Shown in pieces: positions 17,132 through 26,466 of a stretch of 64,000 nucleotides of DNA. Origin of the DNA: Anaerolineae bacterium (GTDB lineage Bacteria; Chloroflexota; Anaerolineae; DUEN01). Location: positions 62,001-126,000 of the forward strand of contig JANXBS010000012.1 in the NCBI GenBank assembly GCA_025060615.1. Reading direction: 5' to 3'. The notes beneath the pieces are model-generated. The model did not search any database. It was not told the origin of the DNA and saw nothing but the letters and a program-made list of their open reading frames with translations. Both the position numbers and the translations under genes were made by a program. Numbering within the stretch: position 1 is the first letter of the stretch; each line of letters starts with the position of its first letter.

Positions 17132-20059
17132 TTATGGTTTGGAATGAGTGGGGCGTTTCCTCCTATTGGCAGCCTTCGGATCCTTTGACTGATCCGCCTC
17201 CTGTGAGCTGGTCTGCTCAAGACGACGAGGCTTTGCCCTCGGCTTTTCGGCAGTTGGCTCAGCCTGAGTGGATGAACGTCGGCGAGCGGGTTCCCCCGCC
17301 TTCATCAGCGTGGATTCGTCCGTCTTGCGGGCGCGCGAGTCCGCCTTCCCCACGGCAGTGGGCGCCTGAGAGGCCGTGGAATGTGGCTGCCCTGCCTTCT
17401 TGCCTGATAACCTGCCCCTTGTGACAGTGGCTAGTTCTGCCTCGACTGCTAAACGGCGCTTCGAGGGCAGCCCCTTTTCAGGCTTCGCTTCTGCGGCCGG
17501 CTTCGACGAGGCCGGCCCCGCTATCCTCGCCCCCTTGGCCCTCTCAGCAGCCGGCGCGCCCTTCTCGGCCACAGTGGATGTCTCCCCAGCTATCACTGGA
17601 TCAGCCCCTACCAACTCCACGAGCGCTTTCACCCGATCGCCTCGAGAGAGCGCAAGGACATCTTTGCCCTGGGTGGCGCGGCCCATCTCAGGCACCTCGC
17701 GGGCGGCCAACGGCTTCACCATCCCTCGCTCAGTGAGGACTACGAGGAGCGCATCGCTTCGCTGTACCACTGCCGCCCCTATCATCGGCCCAGTTTTGAC
17801 GGTGACCTTATGAGCGACCACACCGACTCCGAAGCGCCCCTGCACAGGGAATTCGGCCAGAGGGGTGCGTTTGGCATAACCGGCCTCGGTAAGCGTTACT
17901 AACGAAGCCTTCTCATTCACCCGGTTGAAGGCCACCACGCGATCCCCTTCCCCTAACTTGATAGCGCCCACCCCGCTAGCTAGCAATCCCATCGGCCGCA
18001 CATCGCTGACCTTGAAGCGAATCGCCTGACCCCCTTGCGTGACCAGCAATACCTCAGCATTCTCATCGATCACGCGCGCCCAGCCCAGATCGTCGCCTGC
18101 CTCCACGTTCATCACAGGTGAAACACCGCTGGCCGCGAGCACATCGGCCAGGGCCACGCGCTTGATCTTGCCCAGCCGCGTCACCAGAGCGAGATAGGCG
18201 TCGGCCGGCACATCGTCGAAGCGCGGCAGGGCCAGCGCCGCAACGACGCGATCACGCCGGCCCAGATCGCACAGATCAGCCCAGTGTACACCGTCGCCTT
18301 CTGGAATGCGGTGAATGGCCAAGCGCGCCATACGTCCGTCAGACGTGAATAGGAACAATTCGTGGCGCAAGTTGGTGCTGAACAATCCTACATCCGCACC
18401 CTGCGCAGCGGCGCGCACGCTGGCTTTGGTTACGGCCTCCGCAGGCAGGCGAGCCACCATGCCATCTGCGCTCACGGTCAACCAGATTGGCCTGTCCTCA
18501 ATCAAATCGCGGGCGGTCAACGTCCCCTGCATGCGATCCACGATCTGAGTGCGCCGGTCGTCACCGTATTGCTTCTCGAGCTGCACCACCTCGTCCCGGA
18601 TTAGGGCCAGGATCTTTGCGGGATGCGCTAACAGGTCTTCTAGATAGGTGATTAGCTTGCGCTTCTCCTCGTACTCCTCCTTAATCCGTTCCCGCTCCAG
18701 TCGAGCCAGCCGGCGAAGCTGCATGTCCAGGATGGCCTGAGCCTGGATCTCCGTGAGCTTGAACTTGTTCATCAGGCGCGTCCGCGCCGTCTCTGCATCG
18801 GGCGAGCGACGGATCGTGGCGATGACCTCGTCTAGGTAGTCCAGCGCGATGAGCAATCCCTCCAGGATGTGAGCGCGCTCCCGGGCCCGTTGCAGGTCGT
18901 GCTGGGAACGGCGGCGGATGATCTCTTGCCGGTGTTCGACGTAAAGCTGCAGCATCCGTTTAAGCGAGAGCAGGCGCGGCTCGCCGTCCACCAACGCCAG
19001 CATAGAGACACCGAACGTCTGTTGCATGGGGGTGAGCCGGAATAGTTGGGCAAGCACCTCTCGCGGCTCCACCGTGCGCGTCAGCTCGATCACGATGCGC
19101 ATACCCTGGCGATCGGACTCGTCCCGCAGATCAGTGATGCCCTCGATCCGCCCTTCGCGCACGAGCTCGGCGATGCGCTCGATGAGGTTGGTCTTGTTCG
19201 TCTGGTAGGGCAGCTCGGTAACGATGATGCGGTGCCGGTTGCGGCTCATCTCCTCGATGTGTGCCCTGGCCTGGACGACGAAACGCCCTCGCCCCTGGGC
19301 ATAGGCTGCCGCGATGACGTCCACCTGGGCACCGTTACCGTTGGAAGAGGGGTCGCGGCCATAGCGGTACACGATGCCACCGGTGGGGAAATCTGGCCCT
19401 TGAATGAACTGCAGCAGATCCTCTATAGTGACGTCATCCACCCGATCCCAATGGTCAATCAAGTACGCTACGGCGTCGCAGACCTCGCTCAGGTTGTGTG
19501 GGGGGATATTGGTGGCCATGCCCACGGCAATGCCGGAGGAACCGTTGATGAGCAAGTTGGGCAGCAGGGCTGGCAGCACCGATGGCTCTTTCAGCGTGCC
19601 ATCAAAGTTGGGCACGAAGTCCACTGTATCCTTCTCGATATCCGCCAGCATCTCCATCGCCATGCGGGCCATGCGCGCCTCGGTGTAGCGCATGGCGGCG
19701 GCGTTATCGCCATCCATCGAGCCGAAGTTGCCCTGTCCATCTATCAGAGGGTAGCGCATGGAGAAGTCCTGCGCCATGCGCACCATCGCCTCGTAGACAG
19801 GGGCATCACCGTGCGGATGGTATTTGCCTAGCACCTCGCCGACGATGCGCGCTGACTTCTTGTACTCCCGGTCAGGCGTCAACCCCATGTCATGCATAGC
19901 ATAGAGGATGCGGCGTTGCACAGGTTTGAGGCCATCGCGTACATCCGGCAGCGCCCGTGCCACGATGACGCTCATGGCATAATCCAAATACGCCTGCTGC
20001 ATCTCCTGCTCGATAGCGACCTGTTTGACGGTCCCGATCGCAGTGGTCTCAACATTCAT
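17132..20059 (-). CDS. DNA gyrase / topoisomerase IV subunit A with a long basic C-terminal tail
   Basis: 975-aa type IIA topoisomerase breakage-reunion subunit. The winged-helix region KYHPHGD and the catalytic Y125 ([11 protein letters not shown]) are intact. The coiled coil with a LRRLxRLExE-type segment is near residues 440-470. The C-terminal beta-pinwheel starts near 520. The canonical GyrA box QRRGGRG is not visible; the equivalent position has [14 protein letters not shown]. The last ~150 residues (about 825-975) are low-complexity, Lys/Arg/Ala/Pro-rich, ending [12 protein letters not shown]. At the quinolone-contact positions it has A86 and E90. ATG 20059 is preferred over an in-frame TTG 12 nt upstream. 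No gyrB/parE is adjacent. It makes DNA double-strand passage; whether it supercoils is uncertain. Confidence 0.93.
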   Translation of the reverse strand: MNVETTAIGTVKQVAIEQEMQQAYLDYAMSVIVARALPDVRDGLKPVQRRILYAMHDMGLTPDREYKKSARIVGEVLGKYHPHGDAPVYEAMVRMAQDFSMRYPLIDGQGNFGSMDGDNAAAMRYTEARMARMAMEMLADIEKDTVDFVPNFDGTLKEPSVLPALLPNLLINGSSGIAVGMATNIPPHNLSEVCDAVAYLIDHWDRVDDVTIEDLLQFIQGPDFPTGGIVYRYGRDPSSNGNGAQVDVIAAAYAQGRGRFVVQARAHIEEMSRNRHRIIVTELPYQTNKTNLIERIAELVREGRIEGITDLRDESDRQGMRIVIELTRTVEPREVLAQLFRLTPMQQTFGVSMLALVDGEPRLLSLKRMLQLYVEHRQEIIRRRSQHDLQRARERAHILEGLLIALDYLDEVIATIRRSPDAETARTRLMNKFKLTEIQAQAILDMQLRRLARLERERIKEEYEEKRKLITYLEDLLAHPAKILALIRDEVVQLEKQYGDDRRTQIVDRMQGTLTARDLIEDRPIWLTVSADGMVARLPAEAVTKASVRAAAQGADVGLFSTNLRHELFLFTSDGRMARLAIHRIPEGDGVHWADLCDLGRRDRVVAALALPRFDDVPADAYLALVTRLGKIKRVALADVLAASGVSPVMNVEAGDDLGWARVIDENAEVLLVTQGGQAIRFKVSDVRPMGLLASGVGAIKLGEGDRVVAFNRVNEKASLVTLTEAGYAKRTPLAEFPVQGRFGVGVVAHKVTVKTGPMIGAAVVQRSDALLVVLTERGMVKPLAAREVPEMGRATQGKDVLALSRGDRVKALVELVGADPVIAGETSTVAEKGAPAAERAKGARIAGPASSKPAAEAKPEKGLPSKRRLAVEAELATVTRGRLSGKKAGQPHSTASQAPTAVGKADSRARKTDESTLMKAGEPARRRSSTQAEPTAEKPRAKPRRLEQTSSQEADQSKDPKAANRRKRPTHSKP

Positions 20060-20125
20060 GTACACCCCCAAGGGCCAGGTTACAAAGGGACGAGAGCTCG
20101 CGGCTTCGTCGTCTCATCACCTGCC

Positions 20126-20884
20126 TTAAACCTTCCCCATCTTCTTCAAATTCTCAAAGCTGAGGCGAGCGCTCTCGACCGAGGAACGCCGGCTGCGATC
20201 CTGCTCGACGACGTACCAACGAGCGGTGGAAGCCTCGGCCGCTTGGAAGATGGCCGGCCAGTTCAAAATCCCTTCTCCCACCTCGGCGAACATGTGCTCG
20301 TCTCCCGGTTCCATGTCCTTGAGGTGCAGCAGCCCAAGGCGATGAGCGTATTTACGGATATACGCAGCGGGATCCTGGCCAGCGTATTGTATCCAATAAG
20401 TGTCAAGCTCGGCCTTCACCAGCTCCGGGTCGGTGAGCTCGTACAGCCAATCGAGCGCGAACTTGCCGTCAAAGGCTTCGAACTCGAAGGCGTGATTGTG
20501 GTAGCAAAGGTATAGGCCGGCCTGCCGGACTTTCTGTCCGATCTCGTTGAGCGATGCAGCCACCTGGCGCCAGCCATCCAACGTCTGTCGGCGTTCCGAT
20601 GGTACCCAGGGGATGATGATATGAGGACTACCGATGGCCTGGTTGAACTCGATGACGCCGGCCAGATCGCTCTCCAGGGTGTGGAGGGGTGTATGCGAGC
20701 CCGCCACGAGTAACCCCAGGTCGTCGAGGACTGCCCTCAACTCGCGTGCTGAGAGGTCGCCCGTGCCGGCCAGCTCGACGCCAGCGTAGCCGATCTGCGC
20801 CACTTGTCGCAACGTGCCCAAGAAATCTTTCTCGGCTACGTCACGGACGGTGTACATCTGCAAGGCGATAGGGAGTTTAGACAT
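20126..20884 (-). CDS. Sugar phosphate isomerase/epimerase (TIM barrel)
   Basis: 252-aa protein of the xylose-isomerase-like AP endonuclease-2 fold. Start LPIALQMYTVRD is the usual first strand of this family. Metal-ligand candidates are E in GYAGVELAG, H in LCYHNHAFEFE, D in AELDTYWI, H and D in LGLLHLKDMEP. It likely epimerises or isomerises a sugar or inositol derivative, a common partner of Gfo/Idh/MocA dehydrogenases. Start 20884 follows AAAGGA by 10 nt. The next same-strand gene downstream is the topoisomerase subunit, 66 nt away. Confidence 0.87.
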   Translation of the reverse strand: MSKLPIALQMYTVRDVAEKDFLGTLRQVAQIGYAGVELAGTGDLSARELRAVLDDLGLLVAGSHTPLHTLESDLAGVIEFNQAIGSPHIIIPWVPSERRQTLDGWRQVAASLNEIGQKVRQAGLYLCYHNHAFEFEAFDGKFALDWLYELTDPELVKAELDTYWIQYAGQDPAAYIRKYAHRLGLLHLKDMEPGDEHMFAEVGEGILNWPAIFQAAEASTARWYVVEQDRSRRSSVESARLSFENLKKMGKV

Positions 20885-20993
20885 CGTTTCAGCTTCCTTT
20901 ATGAGAGGTTGAGTGGGCATCTATCCGAAACCCCGCTAGGTAGGCAAAGACATCGCCTTCATACTACTAACTAAACGCTTTTTAGGATAGGCC

Positions 20994-21482
20994 TTAAGCG
21001 CTCTGGGCCAGTTGATCCAAGAAATCCGCAAAAGCCAGGAGCTCGCTTCGAACCCGCTCGAAAGTTACACGCAAGGATCGGGCTCGCTCCTGCAATCGCT
21101 CAGCATCGAAATCAAAGGCGTATACATTCCTCACGAGATGTCGAAAGCGCCGATACTCGTCTAAGGCCTTAATTGTATCCGATGAGAGCACAGGCGGACG
21201 AATTTGAGGCAGGGATAGGCTCATCTGGAGCAACAATTCTCGGTGCCATTCGCTGCCCACCGGCGTACTGCGGTCCAAGTTAACTGCAATGTAGTGCAAG
21301 ACGCGCTCCAGCCCGACGTAGAAATCGTGGAGGTTCAAGGCTGCCGAGTCCAGATAGAGATCCTGATCCTCGGGGTGCCTTTGCGCGCTCGCCATCGCCC
21401 GTTCTACACGAGCGACCACCCGTTCCAGCTCCGGAAGTTCACGCCGGATACGCTCTGACACAAGCACGTAGCGCTCGATCAC
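20994..21482 (-). CDS. HepT-like toxin (HEPN/DUF86 family)
   Basis: 162-aa all-helical HEPN protein. The C-terminal signature RRFRHLVRNVY (residues 111-121) corresponds to the HEPN nuclease motif, where an Arg followed four to six residues later by His is expected; here that His position is Asn (N119), a variant I believe occurs in one large DUF86 subgroup. A GTG start at 21482 overlaps the stop of the nucleotidyltransferase gene by 4 nt (GTGA), so the two are translated together. The pair is an MNT-HEPN (type VII) toxin-antitoxin module in which the MNT protein modifies the toxin with AMP. Activity of this copy is unproven. Confidence 0.8.
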   Translation of the reverse strand: MIERYVLVSERIRRELPELERVVARVERAMASAQRHPEDQDLYLDSAALNLHDFYVGLERVLHYIAVNLDRSTPVGSEWHRELLLQMSLSLPQIRPPVLSSDTIKALDEYRRFRHLVRNVYAFDFDAERLQERARSLRVTFERVRSELLAFADFLDQLAQSA

Positions 21483-21853
21483 AACTCTATTCCTTCCCGC
21501 TCGATCACCTCGCGAATTGAGGAGCGACAGGCTCCCATATCCACCAGGTTGACCCTGATTTCGGAATCTAACTCGAATATCTCCCCGATGGCTCGAAAGG
21601 TGTCCTCAGGGCGGATCCCCCAGGCAGCGATATCCACATCTGACCAAGGGTTAAACATCCCCGGATGAACCAGCGACCCAAACACGACCACACGCGTGGC
21701 GCCGAATTCTTTCTTGAGCAACTGGGCGGCTCGCCTGGCCACCGCCCAGGCTCGCGCTTCGCGTCGAGCCAGTTCTTGCTGTTCTCGCTCCCATCGGCGC
21801 CGCGCCGCAGCCCGATATACTTCCATCTCCTCCGGCGTCACTGAAAGGGGCAT
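21479..21853 (-). CDS. MNT-type nucleotidyltransferase antitoxin
   Basis: 124-aa minimal nucleotidyltransferase. The catalytic signature is G59-S60 then D72-x-D74 (VVVFGSLVHPG, WSDVDIA), the GSx10DxD pattern of MntA antitoxins. The N-terminal 45 residues are a charged helix. It precedes and overlaps the HepT-like gene. In most described modules the toxin gene comes first; here the antitoxin does. ATG at 21853, with an imperfect AAGGAGGCC upstream region. Known members AMPylate the partner HEPN toxin. Confidence 0.82.
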   Translation of the reverse strand: MPLSVTPEEMEVYRAAARRRWEREQQELARREARAWAVARRAAQLLKKEFGATRVVVFGSLVHPGMFNPWSDVDIAAWGIRPEDTFRAIGEIFELDSEIRVNLVDMGACRSSIREVIEREGIEL

Positions 21854-21917
21854 GGAAATGGCCTCCTTGCTGGAAGCTACGGTGATTTTACAACCACAGC
21901 GTTCTCTCGGCTAGGCA

Positions 21918-24002
21918 TCATCGATGATCGGCCACCCTGAGCCGCTGTCGGCGCTCGAGGCGCTCTTGCTCGCGGATCTTCTCCCACTCCGGGCGCGGGT
22001 CTTCCTCTTGCATCTGCCGTCGCAGCTCAAAGATCTGATCGCGCAGCATGGCCGCCTTCTCGAACTCCAGCGCGGCCGCGGCCTCCTTCATCTGCTTCTC
22101 CAGCTCTTTGATCACATGGGCGATCTCATCCTTGGGGATGCGTGGGGGCGCCGCGCGCCCGCCATCCACACGATAGGTTGGCGCCGGCTCCGCCGCCATG
22201 CGCATGCCCATCACGCGATCGGTCAGATCGCGCACCGCCTTGACGATACTCTGCGGCTCGATCCCGTGCTCCCGGTTATATGCCTCCTGGATCTGACGAC
22301 GTCGGTTCGTCTCATCAATGGCTCGCCGCATGGAATCGGTGATCGTGTCAGCGTACATGATCACGGTGCCATGCACGTGGCGAGCGGCGCGGCCGATCGT
22401 CTGGATCAGCGAGGTCTCCGAGCGTAGGAATCCCTCTTTGTCGGCGTCCAGGATGGCCACTAGGCTCACCTCTGGCAGGTCCAGCCCCTCACGTAGCAGG
22501 TTGATGCCTACTACCACGTCGTACACTCCCAACCGCAGATCGCGCAGGATCTCCACTCGTTCGATGGTGTGAATCTCCGAGTGGAGATAGTGCACCTTGA
22601 TGCCCAGCTCGGCCAGGTAGTCCGATAAGTCCTCGGCCATACGCTTGGTGAGGGTGGTCACCAGGACGCGTTCGCCCACACGCACCCGCTTCCGGATCTC
22701 GTAAACCAGGTCATCAATCTGTCCCTTCGTCGGTCGCACTTCTACGTACGGGTCCACCAAGCCGGTGGGACGGATGATCTGCTCGACGATCTGCTGGGAA
22801 TGCTGTCGTTCGTACGGTCCGGGCGTGGCGGAGACGTAGATCACCTGGTTGATGTGCTGCTCAAACTCGTCGAACCGCAGGGGCCGGTTGTCCAGCGCCG
22901 AGGGAAGGCGAAACCCGTACTCCACCAGCACCTCCTTGCGGCTGCGGTCGCCGTGATACATCCCCTGGACCTGGGGGATGGTCATGTGCGACTCATCCAC
23001 GAACAACAGCCAGTCCTCCGGGAAGTAGTCGAGCAGTGTCCACGGGGTAGAACCGGGCGGCCGCTGAGCCAAATGGCGTGAGTAGTTCTCAATGCCAGAG
23101 CAATACCCCACCTCGCGCAGCATTTCGAGGTCGTAACGGGTGCGCTGCTCCAGGCGCTGGGCCTCCAACAGCTTGCCGGCGGCGCGCAGTTCGGCTAGCC
23201 GCTCTTCTAACTCGACCTCAATATCCTGCAGGGCTTTTTCCAGTTTGTCAGCCGGGGTGATGAAATGCTTGGCCGGGAAGATGTCGACCTGTTCGTGTTC
23301 GGCTAACACCTCGCCGGTAAGCGGGTCAATCTCGGTGATGCGCTCGATCTCGTCGCCGAAGAACTCGATGCGATAGGCGAACTCGCTGTAGGCCGGCTGG
23401 ATTTCCAACGTGTCGCCGCGCACGCGGAAGCGGCCTCGTTGCAGGACAGCATCATTACGCTCGTAGTAAATGCCGACCAGATGGCGCAGCACGCGCTCGC
23501 GTCGGCGCGTCTCGCCGCGCCGCAGCGTGACGACGACGCGGCCGTACTCTTCCGGGCTGCCCAGGCCATAGATGCAGCTCACCGAGGAGACGATCAGCAC
23601 ATCACGTCGGCTGAGGAGGGCCGAGGTGGCCGCCAACCGCAGCCGATCGATTTCCTCGTTAATCAGGGCGTCCTTCTCGATATAAGTGTCGGTGCGCGGG
23701 ATATAGGCCTCGGGCTGGTAATAGTCGTAGTAGCTGACGAAATACTCCACCGCGTTATGCGGGAAGAACTCGCGAAACTCCGCATACAACTGGGCTGCCA
23801 GGGTCTTGTTATGAGCCAGGACGAGGGTCGGGCGTTGTACGGCCTCGATCACCTTCGCCATCACGTACGTCTTCCCTGTGCCTGTAGCGCCCAGCAGCGT
23901 CTGATGGCGATACCCCTTGCGCAGCCCCTCTACCAGCTTCTCGATGGCCTGAGGTTGATCGCCCGTAGGCTGGAACTCCGAGATCACCCGGAATGGCGGC
24001 AT
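21918..24002 (-). CDS. uvrB: Excinuclease ABC subunit B (UvrB)
   Basis: 694-aa nucleotide excision repair helicase-like damage verifier. Opening [11 protein letters not shown], Walker A GATGTGKT (38-45), beta-hairpin region [25 protein letters not shown] box, helicase motifs [17 protein letters not shown] and QTIGRAARH, and a C-terminal UVR motif ([23 protein letters not shown]) are all present. The start at 24002 gives the usual MPxF N terminus and follows GGGGGAGAGG directly; an in-frame ATG 12 nt upstream is possible. It has its own promoter (24044-24072). No other uvr gene is in the window. Confidence 0.97.
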   Translation of the reverse strand: MPPFRVISEFQPTGDQPQAIEKLVEGLRKGYRHQTLLGATGTGKTYVMAKVIEAVQRPTLVLAHNKTLAAQLYAEFREFFPHNAVEYFVSYYDYYQPEAYIPRTDTYIEKDALINEEIDRLRLAATSALLSRRDVLIVSSVSCIYGLGSPEEYGRVVVTLRRGETRRRERVLRHLVGIYYERNDAVLQRGRFRVRGDTLEIQPAYSEFAYRIEFFGDEIERITEIDPLTGEVLAEHEQVDIFPAKHFITPADKLEKALQDIEVELEERLAELRAAGKLLEAQRLEQRTRYDLEMLREVGYCSGIENYSRHLAQRPPGSTPWTLLDYFPEDWLLFVDESHMTIPQVQGMYHGDRSRKEVLVEYGFRLPSALDNRPLRFDEFEQHINQVIYVSATPGPYERQHSQQIVEQIIRPTGLVDPYVEVRPTKGQIDDLVYEIRKRVRVGERVLVTTLTKRMAEDLSDYLAELGIKVHYLHSEIHTIERVEILRDLRLGVYDVVVGINLLREGLDLPEVSLVAILDADKEGFLRSETSLIQTIGRAARHVHGTVIMYADTITDSMRRAIDETNRRRQIQEAYNREHGIEPQSIVKAVRDLTDRVMGMRMAAEPAPTYRVDGGRAAPPRIPKDEIAHVIKELEKQMKEAAAALEFEKAAMLRDQIFELRRQMQEEDPRPEWEKIREQERLERRQRLRVADHR

Positions 24003-24043
24003 CCTCTCCCCCATCTAAACAGAACAGAAGTTCGATCCTTTCC

Positions 24044-24072
24044 ATTATACCCTGATTTGCCCGATTTGTCCA
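24044..24072 (-). promoter_or_regulatory. Sigma70-type promoter of uvrB
   Basis: On the minus strand TGGACA (24067-24072) and TATAAT (24044-24049) are separated by 17 bp, 41 bp before the start codon. The -35 matches consensus at 5 of 6 positions and the -10 at all 6. No obvious SOS operator overlaps it. Confidence 0.75.
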
Positions 24073-24197
24073 TGCATCCTGGCTTAAGGGTGTACGCCTG
24101 ATCTTTAGAGAAGGGGTCTCTCTCACACCTCCCGCACTGGCGTCCGTGAGAGGCACTCTGAGAGCTCGCTGTAAATACATCCTAGAGCGAAGCCACG

Positions 24198-24226
24198 TTG
24201 ACAGGGTGGAAGGCAGCGATTATACT
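24198..24226 (+). promoter_or_regulatory. Sigma70-type promoter of the aldo/keto reductase operon
   Basis: TTGACA (24198-24203), 17-bp spacer, TATACT (24221-24226), 65 bp before the ATG at 24292. It is divergent from the uvrB promoter within the same 289-bp intergenic region. Confidence 0.8.
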
Positions 24227-24291
24227 CGCTCCACAGGCAGTCCATCAAGGTGGCTGGCCGCTTATCCATAGCCGATACGAGGAGGATTCCC

Positions 24292-25263
24292 ATGGAGTAC
24301 ACACATCTCGGCCGCACCGGCTTGAAAGTGAGCCGGCTCTGCCTGGGCACCATGAACTTCGGCCCGCAGACCAACGAAGCCGACAGCTTCGCCATCATGG
24401 ATCGGGCATTGGAGCTGGGCATCAACTTCTTCGATACAGCCAATCGTTATGGTATGCCTATCAAGGCTGGCCTCACCGAGGAGATCATCGGGCGCTGGAT
24501 GGCTCAGGGCGGCGGCCGCCGCGAGAAGATCGTCCTAGCGACCAAAGTCTACGGCCCCATGGGCGAAGGGCCCAACGATCGGGGGCTATCGGCCTATCAC
24601 ATCCGCAGGGCGTGCGAGGATAGCCTGCGCCGTCTGCAAACCGATCACATTGACCTCTACCAGATGCATCACATTGAGCGACACACCCCCTGGGAGGAGA
24701 TCTGGCAGGCGATGGAGGTGCTGGTGCAACAGGGTAAAATCCTCTACGTTGGCAGCAGCAACTTCGCTGGCTGGCATATCGCCCAAGCCCAGTGCGCCGC
24801 CGCTCAGCGCCACTTCATGGGGCTGGTGTCCGAGCAAAGCCTTTACAACCTGGCTGCGCGTACCGTCGAGTTGGAGGTCATCCCTGCTTGTCGCGCCTTC
24901 GGGCTAGGGCTGATCCCCTGGAGCCCACTCAACCGGGGCATCCTAGCCGGTGCCTTGCAAGGAGTAACTGAGGGGCGGAGAGCCAATCCGGAAGCTCAAC
25001 GGTTGATCGAGCGACACCGCCCACAGTTGGAACAATACGAGGCATTCTGTCGTGAGCTCGGCGAGAAGCCAGCTGATGTGGCGCTGGCCTGGCTGTTGCA
25101 CAATCCGGTGGTGACCGCGCCCATCATCGGGCCCCGCACACTGGATCAACTGGAGGGAAGCCTGCGCGCCCTGGAGCTCAAGCTCTCAGACGAGGTGCTG
25201 CGGCGGCTAGATGAGATCTGGCCTGGCCCTGGTGGTGAAGCCCCCGAGGCCTACGCCTGGTAA
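24292..25263 (+). CDS. Aldo/keto reductase
   Basis: 323-aa NADPH-dependent oxidoreductase. YTHLGRTGLKVSRLCLGTMNFG opens the barrel. The tetrad is visible as D and Y in FFDTANRYG, K in VLATKVYG and H in QMHHIE. The later GLGLIPWSPL segment is typical of the voltage-gated potassium-channel beta / YajO-like subgroup. Start at 24292 has GAGGAGG 7 nt upstream; the frame extends 14 codons further without a ribosome site. Followed after 21 nt by a Gfo/Idh/MocA gene, forming a two-gene operon with a promoter at 24198 and terminator at 26395. Carbonyl substrate unknown. Confidence 0.92.
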   Translation: MEYTHLGRTGLKVSRLCLGTMNFGPQTNEADSFAIMDRALELGINFFDTANRYGMPIKAGLTEEIIGRWMAQGGGRREKIVLATKVYGPMGEGPNDRGLSAYHIRRACEDSLRRLQTDHIDLYQMHHIERHTPWEEIWQAMEVLVQQGKILYVGSSNFAGWHIAQAQCAAAQRHFMGLVSEQSLYNLAARTVELEVIPACRAFGLGLIPWSPLNRGILAGALQGVTEGRRANPEAQRLIERHRPQLEQYEAFCRELGEKPADVALAWLLHNPVVTAPIIGPRTLDQLEGSLRALELKLSDEVLRRLDEIWPGPGGEAPEAYAW

Positions 25264-25284
25264 CCCATTGCATGGGAGTAGCTC

Positions 25285-26358
25285 ATGGACAAGAAGAAGC
25301 TGCGGATTGCGATCGTGGGCTGCGGCAACATCGCCGGCCCCTACGCAGAGACATTAAAGCCGTATCCCCACATCGAGCTAGTGGGCGCCGCCGATATCGT
25401 CCCACAGCGGGCTTGGGCATTCACGAGCCAATACGGTGGCAAGGCATATGCCTCGTTAGAGGAGCTGCTGGCCGATGAGACGGTAGACCTCGTCGTCAAC
25501 CTGACCATCCATCACGCCCACCCAATGGTGATCACCCAATGCCTGAACGCCGGCAAGCATGTGTTCAGCGAGAAGCCGCTAGCATTGACCCACACCGAAG
25601 CACGTGACCTGGTCAACTTGGCCGAAGCGAAAGGGCTCTGGCTGGGCTGCGCGCCCATCACCTTCATGGGAGAAGCCCAGCAGACGGCCTGGAAGGTGAT
25701 TCGTGAAGGGCGACTGGGCCCAGTACGTGTAGCCTACGCCGAGGTCAACTGGGGCCGCATTGAGTCATGGCATCCCAACCCAGTGCCATTTTACGCGGTA
25801 GGGCCGTTGTTTGACGTAGGCGTCTACCCCTTGACCCTGCTCACAGCCATCTTTGGCCCGGCGCGCCGGGTGACCGCCTTCGGCAAGGTGATATACCCCG
25901 ACCGCACGACTAAGGAAGGAATCCCGTTTCATGTTGAGACGCCAGACTTCGTCGTCGCTGTCGTGGAGCTGGCGAATGGCACGGTGGTGCGTCTGACCAC
26001 CAACTTCTACGTGGGGCATCACAGCAAGCAAAAGGGGATCGAGTTCCACGGCGATCTAGGGTCGCTGTACCTGAGCAGCTGGCAGGACTTCGCTGCGGCA
26101 GTGGAGTTCGCCCAGTTCGGCGATGTCTATGAGCCGGTCCCGTATGTGAAGGAGCCGTATCGAGGAACCGAGTGGGGGCGAGGGGTAGTGGAGATGGCAG
26201 ATGCGATGGCCGAGGGGCGGCCTCCGCGGGCTACCGGCGCGCAGGCGGCCCATGTGGTCGAGATCCTGTGCGCCATTGAGACTTCCTTTCAAGAGGGCCG
26301 GCCAGTGCCTGTCACTTCGAGCTTCACCCCGCCGGTGCCGATGGAATGGGCGTTGTAG
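25285..26358 (+). CDS. Gfo/Idh/MocA family oxidoreductase
   Basis: 357-aa dehydrogenase. N-terminal Rossmann motif IVGCGNIAGPYAE, catalytic EKPLALTHTEA, and C-terminal domain with GPLFDVGVYPLTLLTAIFGPARRV. ATG at 25285 follows GGGAG by about 7 nt. Second gene of the operon with the aldo/keto reductase, so both probably work on one sugar or cyclitol oxidation-reduction route. Confidence 0.9.
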   Translation: MDKKKLRIAIVGCGNIAGPYAETLKPYPHIELVGAADIVPQRAWAFTSQYGGKAYASLEELLADETVDLVVNLTIHHAHPMVITQCLNAGKHVFSEKPLALTHTEARDLVNLAEAKGLWLGCAPITFMGEAQQTAWKVIREGRLGPVRVAYAEVNWGRIESWHPNPVPFYAVGPLFDVGVYPLTLLTAIFGPARRVTAFGKVIYPDRTTKEGIPFHVETPDFVVAVVELANGTVVRLTTNFYVGHHSKQKGIEFHGDLGSLYLSSWQDFAAAVEFAQFGDVYEPVPYVKEPYRGTEWGRGVVEMADAMAEGRPPRATGAQAAHVVEILCAIETSFQEGRPVPVTSSFTPPVPMEWAL

Positions 26359-26394
26359 ATCGGGCGAATGTACGTTTCAAGGCCTCCAGACGTG

Positions 26395-26438
26395 AAGACG
26401 GGGCCTTTGACCAAGCCTCAATGTCAAGGCCCCGTCTT
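26395..26438. terminator. Bidirectional terminator hairpin
   Basis: AAGACGGGGCCTTTGA (26395-26410) pairs with TCAAGGCCCCGTCTT (26424-26438) with a single bulged T and a 13-nt loop. It sits between two convergent genes and has A and T runs at the two ends, so it can serve both the oxidoreductase operon and the minus-strand sugar transporter operon. Confidence 0.8.
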
Positions 26439-26466
26439 TACTTGGCTTTGGATTGAGGAGACCCTC

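Noticed and set aside
17132-17600. Basic tail of the topoisomerase as a frameshift artefact
   Set aside because: The tail is one open frame to a normal stop and keeps the same codon bias, so it is treated as genuine, though a neighbouring indel cannot be excluded.
20060-20071. TTG start 12 nt upstream of the topoisomerase ATG
   Set aside because: No ribosome site ahead of it, and the ATG start gives the usual N terminus.
23439-24101. 220-codon plus-strand frame opposite uvrB
   Set aside because: Lies fully antisense to a certain uvrB coding region.
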